Made by a program: the position numbers and the translations under genes. 64,000 bases of DNA from Brevundimonas sp. LM2 (GTDB lineage: Bacteria > Pseudomonadota > Alphaproteobacteria > Caulobacterales > Caulobacteraceae), in the NCBI RefSeq assembly GCF_002002865.1, contig NZ_CP019508.1, positions 248,001 through 312,000 on the forward strand, in the 5' to 3' direction. Position 1 is the first letter of the stretch. Each line of letters begins with the position of its first letter. The notes under the pieces are model-generated. The model was not told the DNA's origin. It did not search any database and was given only the letters and a program-made list of their open reading frames with translations. Positions 57,987 through 64,000 of the stretch are shown here, one piece after another.

Positions 57987-58014
57987 CTTGCATCCTCCCG
58001 CCCGGCACCCATGT
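57987..58014 (+). promoter_or_regulatory. Second heat-shock type promoter, before dnaJ
   Basis: CTTG, 17 bases, CCCATGT: the same architecture as the dnaK promoter at 55841-55868 and just past the dnaK hairpin. It would give dnaJ (and dapB) independent heat-shock transcription. Confidence 0.55.
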
Positions 58015-58097
58015 CCTCATCGGGTCGCCATTCCGCTTGCGTGTCCGACAAAGAGGCGTGAACGGAAGGTACGGGGTTGGCTTAAGGACATCTGCGC

Positions 58098-59282
58098 ATG
58101 GCGCGTGATTATTACGAGGTGCTGTCGGTCGAGCGGACCATAGACGCCGCCGGCCTGAAGTCCGCCTATCGCAAGCTGGCGATGGAGCACCATCCGGACC
58201 GCAACGGCGGGTCCGAGGAGTCGATGGCCCGGTTCAAGGAGATTTCCGAGGCCTATACGATCCTGTCCGACGACCAGAAGCGCGCGGCCTACGACCGGTT
58301 CGGTCATGCGGGCGTCAACGGCGGCGGGGGCGGGGGCCAGCAGGGCTTCCACGACGTCAACGACATCTTCTCGCAAGTGTTTGGCGACGCCTTCGGCGAC
58401 GTGTTCGGCGGCCGGCGGCAGCCGAATGGACCGCGTCGCGGTTCGGACCTGCGCTACGATCTCGAGATCACTCTGGAGCAGGCCTACAAGGGGGCCGACG
58501 TGGAGATCGCGGTCCCGACCACGGCCACCTGCGAGACCTGCGAGGGCTCCGGGGCCAAGCCCGGCACTCAGCCCAAGACTTGCGGCACCTGCGGCGGGGC
58601 CGGCCGGGTGCGTCAGGCCAATGGCTTCTTCCAGGTCGAGCGGACCTGCCCCGCTTGCGGCGGCTCGGGCCAGAACGTCGACCCCTGCGTCACCTGTCAC
58701 GGCCACGGCCAGGTGCGGAAGACCCGCAAACTGGCGCTGAAGGTGCCGGCCGGCGTCGACGACGGCTCGCGCATCCGCCTGACCGGCGAGGGCGACGCCG
58801 GCACGCGCGGCGGCCCGCGCGGGGACCTGTACGTCTTCCTGTCGGTGACGCCGCATGACCTGTTCGAGCGCGACAACCTGGACCTGCTGGTGACCGTGCC
58901 GGTGCCGATGACCGTCGCGGCGCTCGGCGGTGACATCGAGGCCCCCTGCCTGGTGTCCGAGGCCTGCGACGGCCAGTGCCGGGCCCCGGTCTCGGTCCCG
59001 GCCGGGGCCCAGACGGGCAAGACCGTGCGCATCCGCGGCAAGGGCATGCCGCATCTGAACGGCCGCCAGCGCGGCGACCTGGTGGTCGAGCTGTTCGTCG
59101 AGACCCCGACCGACCTGACGCCGCGCCAGAAGGAGCTGATGCAGGAACTGGCCGCCTCGTTCGGCGACAGCCAGAGCCCACGCAACTCCAGCTTCGCCGG
59201 CAAGGCCAAACGGTTCTGGGCCGACATCCTGGGCGCGGACGATGAAGGGGCCTCCAAGGCCTCGCGCGAGACCGCCCAGTGA
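58098..59282 (+). CDS. dnaJ: Co-chaperone DnaJ (Hsp40)
   Basis: A 394-residue type I DnaJ. The J-domain carries HPD in LAMEHHPDRNGG. A Gly-rich segment follows (VNGGGGGGQQGF). The zinc domain has four Cys-x2-Cys repeats (ATCETCEGSG, KTCGTCGGAG, RTCPACGGSG, DPCVTCHGHG). The C-terminal client-binding domain has an extra pair of Cys (LVSEACDGQCRAPV). Its end overlaps the dapB start by four bases (GTGA). Confidence 0.98.
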   Translation: MARDYYEVLSVERTIDAAGLKSAYRKLAMEHHPDRNGGSEESMARFKEISEAYTILSDDQKRAAYDRFGHAGVNGGGGGGQQGFHDVNDIFSQVFGDAFGDVFGGRRQPNGPRRGSDLRYDLEITLEQAYKGADVEIAVPTTATCETCEGSGAKPGTQPKTCGTCGGAGRVRQANGFFQVERTCPACGGSGQNVDPCVTCHGHGQVRKTRKLALKVPAGVDDGSRIRLTGEGDAGTRGGPRGDLYVFLSVTPHDLFERDNLDLLVTVPVPMTVAALGGDIEAPCLVSEACDGQCRAPVSVPAGAQTGKTVRIRGKGMPHLNGRQRGDLVVELFVETPTDLTPRQKELMQELAASFGDSQSPRNSSFAGKAKRFWADILGADDEGASKASRETAQ

Positions 59283-60028
59283 GCGAGCTCTTCCACGTCG
59301 GCATCTCCGGCGCGCGCGGCAAGATGGGGCGGGCGGTCGACCAGACCCTGGACGCGCGCAACGACGTCGTGGTCGCCGCCCGGTTCGACTGGGGCGAGAC
59401 GCCCGACCTGTCGCGCTGCGACGTGGTGATCGATTTCTCGACGGCCGAGGCCTCGGTGGCCCTGGTCCAGGCCTGTGTGGCCAAGGGCGGCCCGGCCCTG
59501 GTGATCGGTTCGACCGGCTTCACCCCCGAACAGGACGCCGTCCTGGCCGCGGCGGGCGAGACGCTCGCCATCGTGCGCAGCGGCAATTTCTCGCTGGGCG
59601 TCAACATCCTGATCGGCCTGGTCGAGCATGCGGCGCTGCGGCTGGACGCGCGCGACTGGGACATCGAGATCACCGAGGCGCATCATCGCCGCAAGGTCGA
59701 TGCTCCCTCAGGCACGGCCCTGATGCTGGGCGAGGCGGCCGCTAACGGGCGCGGCCACGATCTCGCCGCCCTGAGGACCGCCCCATACGACGGCATCGCC
59801 GAGGCCCGCGAGACCGGCAAGATCGGCTTCGCCTCGATCCGGGCCGGCGGGATCGTGGGGGAGCATACCGTGCTGTTCGCCTCGGAGGACGAGGTCCTGA
59901 CCCTCAGCCACTCGGCCATCGACCGGTCCCTGTTCGCCAAGGGGGCCGTGGCCGCCGCCGCCTGGGTCCGGTCGCGCCGGCCGGGGCTTTACGACATGCA
60001 GGACGTGCTGGGCTTCCGGCAGGCCTGA
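59279..60028 (+). CDS. dapB: 4-hydroxy-tetrahydrodipicolinate reductase
   Basis: A 249-residue NAD(P)H-dependent reductase of the lysine/meso-diaminopimelate pathway. The nucleotide motif is GISGARGKMGRAVDQ, and the catalytic block is EITEAHHRRKVDAPSGTA. The tetramer-forming C-terminal half has FASIRAGGIVGEHTVLFA. The start is GTG 59279, inside the end of dnaJ, so lysine/cell-wall precursor synthesis is coupled to the heat-shock operon, an arrangement seen in several Alphaproteobacteria. Confidence 0.97.
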   Translation: MSELFHVGISGARGKMGRAVDQTLDARNDVVVAARFDWGETPDLSRCDVVIDFSTAEASVALVQACVAKGGPALVIGSTGFTPEQDAVLAAAGETLAIVRSGNFSLGVNILIGLVEHAALRLDARDWDIEITEAHHRRKVDAPSGTALMLGEAAANGRGHDLAALRTAPYDGIAEARETGKIGFASIRAGGIVGEHTVLFASEDEVLTLSHSAIDRSLFAKGAVAAAAWVRSRRPGLYDMQDVLGFRQA

Positions 60029-60094
60029 ATGCCTGAAACGCCGGGCCGCCGTCGCTGTGCCGACGGTCGAAGGCTCCGTCTCCGCCAGGGCGCC

Positions 60095-61768
60095 CTAGCC
60101 AAGGGCCAGGGACAGTTTTTCGGCCAGGGCGTTCTCATCAAACGGCTTGTGTATGATCCGATCCTCTGCTGTGGCCGCCAATGCGTCGTTGTCGGCGTAT
60201 CCCGTCACGAACAGGATCGGCAGGCCTGGACGTCTCACGGCCATCTCTCGCGCGACCTCGCCGCCGTTCATGCCCGGCATGGCGAAGTCCAGCACGACGG
60301 CCTGGATATCCGGGCGCTGATCAAACAGATCCAGGGCCGCGCCTCCGCTGCCGGCCTCCAGGACGCGATAGCCAAGGTCGACGAGGATCCCCCGGGTCAC
60401 GGCCCGGACGGCGTCGTCGTCATCGACCACCAGAACCGTCGTGTCCGGGAGCGGTGCCGCGCTGACGGGCGCGATCGGAACGGTCTCGTTCAACGGCCTG
60501 GCGTCCGCGCGAGGCAGGAATATCCGTATCGTGGTGCCCTTCCCGACGGCGGTGTCGATCTCGACGCCGCCCCCGGATTGCTTGGCCAGGCCGTACACCT
60601 GGCTCAGCCCCAGGCCGGAGCCCTTGCCGACCGCCTTCGTCGTGAAGAACGGCTCGAAGACCTTGGCCCGCACGTCGTCGGACATGCCTGAACCATCATC
60701 AGACACGGCCACCATGACATGCTGTCCGGCGGGCGGCTGCTCGGGCGTCAGAGGGGCCGGCGCGACGACGTTGGCGGTCTGAATTCTCAGGGTGCCGCCG
60801 ACGTCCATCGCATCGCGGGCATTGATGGCCAGGTTCAGGATCACCAGCTCGATCTGGGTGGGGTCGATCATGGCGGGCCACAGGTCCTCCGCCAGGTCCG
60901 GCTCCAGAATACGCACGCTCCCGCCGATCGTGCTCTGGAGCAGATCCTTCATGCTCCGAACGGTGTCGTTCAGATCGACGGGCCGCGGCTCGAGTTTCTG
61001 ACGACGCGAGAAGGCCAGCATCTGAGCCGTCAGCTGCGCCCCCCGCCGGGAGGCCTCGGCCATCATGGAAAGGCGTTTCTGCAGCGACGGATCCTCTGTC
61101 CGTTTCCGGATCTGCTCGACGTTGCCGATGATGACCGTCAGCAGATTGTTGAAGTCATGGGCGATGCCGGAGGTCAGTTGCCCCACGGCTTCGAGACGCT
61201 GCGCCTGACGCAGAGCGTCTTCGGCCTTTCCGCGTTCGGCGATCTGGTCGGCGAGCTGTCGGTTGGCGGCTTCGAGCTCGGCGGTTCGGTCGAGGACCCG
61301 GCGTTCCAGCAGCGCCTCGCCGCGTCTGATCTCCTCGATCCGCTCCCGGGCCTCATACTGGCGACTTCGGCCGCGCAGGGCGGTGCGTACGGCGCTGACG
61401 AGCGTGGTCGGATGAAAAGGTCGCTCCAGAAAACCGACATTGCCGAGCGTTTGCGAGAGGCGCTGGGCCAACGGGTTGCGCTCGACGCTGCCGCCGCGCT
61501 GGGTCAGGATCAGGAAGGGAAAGTCCGACCATGACGGCTGGCTCTGGATCCAGGTCGAGAGCCCGCTGAGGTCGGCCGAACGCAGGACGTCCTCCACGAC
61601 GATCGCCAGGCCGGCACCTTCGTTCATGCGGACGAGGAGGTCCTCGATATCCCGGCAGAGAAGCGCCGGACACCCCGCCTCCGCGAGGATGGCGGTGGCG
61701 ATCGCACCGTCTCGTCCGGATGGGGTCAGGACCAACGAGCGGCGGGAAAGGCTGCCGCCGTCGCTCAC
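60095..61768 (-). CDS. Hybrid histidine kinase with N-terminal pseudo-receiver
   Basis: A 557-residue soluble hybrid kinase. Residues 8-132 look like a receiver fold, but the acidic pair is missing (SLVLTPSG), the acceptor region reads IVVED, and the Lys site reads ERPF, so it is a pseudo-receiver. A coiled coil (about 140-190) leads to the DHp helix with His204 in GIAHDFNNLLTV. The ATPase has NLAINARDAM, DDGSGM and GSGLGL. The C-terminal true receiver has Asp450/451, Asp494 and Lys541. No membrane or PAS sensor is present. The GTG start at 61768 overlaps the KaiC-like stop by four bases, so the two proteins probably work together. Confidence 0.93.
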   Translation of the reverse strand: MSDGGSLSRRSLVLTPSGRDGAIATAILAEAGCPALLCRDIEDLLVRMNEGAGLAIVVEDVLRSADLSGLSTWIQSQPSWSDFPFLILTQRGGSVERNPLAQRLSQTLGNVGFLERPFHPTTLVSAVRTALRGRSRQYEARERIEEIRRGEALLERRVLDRTAELEAANRQLADQIAERGKAEDALRQAQRLEAVGQLTSGIAHDFNNLLTVIIGNVEQIRKRTEDPSLQKRLSMMAEASRRGAQLTAQMLAFSRRQKLEPRPVDLNDTVRSMKDLLQSTIGGSVRILEPDLAEDLWPAMIDPTQIELVILNLAINARDAMDVGGTLRIQTANVVAPAPLTPEQPPAGQHVMVAVSDDGSGMSDDVRAKVFEPFFTTKAVGKGSGLGLSQVYGLAKQSGGGVEIDTAVGKGTTIRIFLPRADARPLNETVPIAPVSAAPLPDTTVLVVDDDDAVRAVTRGILVDLGYRVLEAGSGGAALDLFDQRPDIQAVVLDFAMPGMNGGEVAREMAVRRPGLPILFVTGYADNDALAATAEDRIIHKPFDENALAEKLSLALG

Positions 61769-63261
61769 GCGCCTGGGTCGCCCATCAGACCGGCGCCTGG
61801 CCCGACGAAGTTCGGAACGCCCCGCAAAACACCCTGGAACTCGTTCAGCGGCGCGCCGAGCCTGAGCCCTTCGAAGCCGATGCTGAACTCGCGAATGGTG
61901 GTCTCATGCTGACCCGCCCGCTTCTTGATGACAGAAACGGCCCGCCGAACCTCGCCCCGGGCTTCGAAATAGCGAAGCAGGATGACCGTGTCCGCCAGAT
62001 AGGTGACGTCGATGGGAGCCTTCATCTCCCCGACGAGGCCGTGCTGGGCGACGGTCAGATAGGTCGAAGCCCCCTGGCGGTTCAGATACTGGAGCAGTTC
62101 GTGGATGTGCAGCACAAGGAACTGTTCCTGCGGCATGGCGGCCTGGTAGCCGTTCAGGCTGTCGATCACCACGGTCTGGATGTCCTGGGCCGATACGCAT
62201 TCGCGCACGCGCGACGCGAACTCGCCCGGTGACAGTTCCGCGGCGTCGACCTGTTCGATGATGAGGTCGCCGTCCGCTTCCATCGACCTCAGGTCGATGC
62301 CCATCTTGGCCATGCGGTCGTAGAGGAGCCCAAGTTCCTCATCGAAGACGAACAGCGCGGCCTTCTCGCCGCGTTTCACCGCCGCCACGGCGAAGTTGAT
62401 GGTGAACAGCGACTTGCCCGTCCCCGCCGGCCCCAGGACGAGGGCGCTGGACCCGCGCTCGACGCCTCCGCCCAACAGGGCGTCCAGCTCGGCCACGCCG
62501 CTGGACATGGGACTGCGCGCGAAGGCGGAATGGTGCTCGGACGCGACGATCCGGGGGTAGACCTCCAGTCCGCCGGTCTTGATGGTGAAGTCGTGATAGC
62601 CGCCCCGGAAGCGACGGCCCCGGTACTTGATCACGCGGACGCGACGGCGTTCCGCTCCGTATTCGGGCGCCAGTTCCTGGAGCTGGATCACCCCGTGGGC
62701 GACGCTGTGAACGGTCTTGTCGTTGATGTCCGTGGTCAAGTCGTCGAGCAGGATGACGGTCGCGCGCTGCCTGGCGAAATAGTGCTTCAACGCCAGCACC
62801 TGGCGTCGGTACCGCAGCGAGCTCTGGGCCAGGAGACGGATCTCCGACAGGCTGTCGATCACCACGCGGCGCGGCGTGTTGCGCTCGACGGACTCGAAGA
62901 TCATCCGGGTCGTCTCGCCCAGCTCCAGATCGGAGGAGTAGAGCAGGCTCTGCTGCTGCTGTTCGTCCAGCAGGCTTTCGGGCGGCACCAGTTCGAAGAT
63001 GTCGACGCCGTCCAGCGACCAGCCGTGGTTTCGCGCGGTGCCGCGCAGCTCTTCTTCGGTTTCGGACAGGGTGATGTAGAGCCCACGCTCGCCGAGGCGC
63101 GCGCCCTCGAGGAGGAAGCGCATCGCGGAGGTGGTCTTGCCGGTTCCGGGCGCGCCTTCGAGCAGATAGACGCGCTCGCGCTCCAGACCTCCCGCCAGGA
63201 TGTCGTCCAGCCCTGGAATGCCGAAGGCGGCGTCAGGTCGATCGGTGTCTGTTGTCGCCAC
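61765..63261 (-). CDS. Double-domain KaiC-like ATPase
   Basis: A 498-residue KaiC-family (RecA-fold) protein with two ATPase domains, near cyanobacterial KaiC length (about 519). CI Walker A is GAPGTGKTT (36-44) with ETEEE near 67. CII Walker A is GPAGTGKS (277-284) with FDEEL near 306. The CII phosphorylation loop aligns as DVTYLADT, so Thr420 and Tyr421 stand where KaiC has Ser431 and Thr432. VILLRYFEARGEVRRAVSVI matches the CII end of KaiC. No kaiA or kaiB is near. It is coupled to the hybrid kinase downstream, suggesting a KaiC-kinase signalling pair rather than a full clock. Confidence 0.93.
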   Translation of the reverse strand: MATTDTDRPDAAFGIPGLDDILAGGLERERVYLLEGAPGTGKTTSAMRFLLEGARLGERGLYITLSETEEELRGTARNHGWSLDGVDIFELVPPESLLDEQQQQSLLYSSDLELGETTRMIFESVERNTPRRVVIDSLSEIRLLAQSSLRYRRQVLALKHYFARQRATVILLDDLTTDINDKTVHSVAHGVIQLQELAPEYGAERRRVRVIKYRGRRFRGGYHDFTIKTGGLEVYPRIVASEHHSAFARSPMSSGVAELDALLGGGVERGSSALVLGPAGTGKSLFTINFAVAAVKRGEKAALFVFDEELGLLYDRMAKMGIDLRSMEADGDLIIEQVDAAELSPGEFASRVRECVSAQDIQTVVIDSLNGYQAAMPQEQFLVLHIHELLQYLNRQGASTYLTVAQHGLVGEMKAPIDVTYLADTVILLRYFEARGEVRRAVSVIKKRAGQHETTIREFSIGFEGLRLGAPLNEFQGVLRGVPNFVGPGAGLMGDPGA

Positions 63262-63422
63262 GTTACGTCCTAAGGATCACAGCCAAGCTGCAACGCCCTT
63301 CCGCGCAAGTGGTTACATGGCCCCGCTGCAGCGCGACACGTTTTGCGTCCGAGACTGGACGTCCTCACACACGGGCGGAGCCTCCGAACGCAGCGTCGGT
63401 CCCGAAAGGATAGGGTGAGCGT

Positions 63423-64000
63423 TCAGACCTTCTCGAACTCCAGAAACAGCGGGTCGGTGTCGCCGAGGCGTTTTTCCTCGTAGCGGGTGACGACGTGGTC
63501 CGCCGGGGCGATGCGCCAGTCGGCGGCCTCGTCGGCCGTCCACACCAGGCCCGGCGTGGCCAGGAACCGCTCCAGGGCCCAGCCGGCATAGTCCTTCCAG
63601 TCGGTGACGAAGCGCAGCCGGCCGCCGGTCTTCAGCACACGGGCGAGGTCGGCGGCGAAGGCGGGCTGGATCAGGCGGCGCTTGTTGTGCCGCGCCTTGT
63701 GCCAGGGGTCGGGGAACAGGATCATGATCCGGTCCAGCGCGGCGTCGGGCAGGGCCTCAACCACCGCGCGGGCGTCGTCGGCGTGCAGGCGGACGTTCTT
63801 GAGGTCGCCCTCGTCGATGTGGCGCAGGGCCGAGGCCACCCCGTTCAGGAAGGGCTCGCAGCCGATCATCAGGGCGTCCGGATGGGCCGCCGCCTGGGCC
63901 GCCAGATGTTCGCCCCCACCGAAGCCGATTTCCAGCCAGGCCTCCGCCGCCCCGGGCATCAGGGAGGCGACGTCGATCGGGCCGGCCGAGGGATCGGGCA
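63423..64000 (-). CDS. trmB: tRNA (guanine-N7) methyltransferase, N-terminus cut by the window edge
   Basis: At least 192 residues are visible and the gene runs past position 64000. TrmB makes m7G46 in tRNA. It has the SAM motif WLEIGFGGGEHLAAQA, the FPDPWHKARHNKRRLIQP signature and DWKDYAGWALERFLA. The reading continues upstream through the Met at 63959 (GPIDVASLMPGAAEAWLEIG), so that Met is internal and the true start lies outside the window. The 161-base gap to the KaiC-like gene shows no other feature. Confidence 0.95.
   Translation of the reverse strand, partial: PDPSAGPIDVASLMPGAAEAWLEIGFGGGEHLAAQAAAHPDALMIGCEPFLNGVASALRHIDEGDLKNVRLHADDARAVVEALPDAALDRIMILFPDPWHKARHNKRRLIQPAFAADLARVLKTGGRLRFVTDWKDYAGWALERFLATPGLVWTADEAADWRIAPADHVVTRYEEKRLGDTDPLFLEFEKV

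Overview
The window is high-GC alphaproteobacterial chromosome. Gene content and order point to Caulobacteraceae, most likely a Brevundimonas-like organism. Supporting signs are the ppsR | hemE origin arrangement, CtrA-type TTAA-N7-TTAA boxes, a CenR-type response regulator, an NtrZ-type periplasmic protein, a large GdhZ-type glutamate dehydrogenase, and the mnmE-mnmG-rsmG-parA-parB cluster. It is almost entirely core genome: I see no prophage, insertion sequence, CRISPR array, tRNA or rRNA.

Layout. (1) 1-5.6 kb, minus strand: the translation/transcription operon rimP-nusA-ylxR-infB (infB cut by the left edge), a small membrane protein, dut and coaBC. (2) 5.7-14 kb: a lipoprotein, an XRE regulator, the minus-strand run miaB-phoH-ybeY-lnt, then fur, rimI, tsaB and two more XRE regulators. 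(3) 14-21 kb: nfuA, a universal stress protein overlapping a 1644-residue NAD-glutamate dehydrogenase, and an outer-membrane barrel protein. (4) 21-27 kb: a PerM-type membrane protein, a HerA-like ATPase, a single-domain BLUF blue-light sensor, mltA, a Tim44-like protein and secB. (5) 27-31 kb, minus strand: dnaQ-coaE-aroE-maf-ppsR, almost all overlapping. (6) 30.9-31.4 kb: the predicted replication origin, with one perfect and one near-perfect CtrA box and a DnaA box. (7) 31.4-41.7 kb, plus strand: hemE-hemH-hemJ, rho, a DUF6489 protein, mnmE, mnmG, rsmG, parA, parB. Three ParB-binding parS sites lie at 35.65, 37.23 and 39.93 kb. (8) 41.7-51.5 kb: holA-lptE-leuS, a DUF3576 lipoprotein, ntrZ, a ThiE-like protein, a YggS-type protein, cenR, a ParE/RelB-type toxin-antitoxin pair, xth, lolA. 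(9) 51.7-64 kb: ftsK, a UbiH-type monooxygenase, dnaK-dnaJ-dapB with two matching heat-shock-type promoters, a hybrid histidine kinase overlapping a double-domain KaiC-like ATPase, and trmB (cut by the right edge).

Genes left of the origin run mostly leftward and genes right of it rightward for the first 10 kb, as expected for replication co-orientation. The origin, the parS cluster with ParAB, and FtsK together give a coherent replication/segregation region. The less ordinary content is the KaiC-like/pseudo-receiver kinase pair, the BLUF protein, the toxin-antitoxin pair abutting cenR, and several families of palindromic intergenic repeats. I find no clearly undescribed multi-gene system; the KaiC-kinase pair and the repeat families are the best candidates for follow-up.
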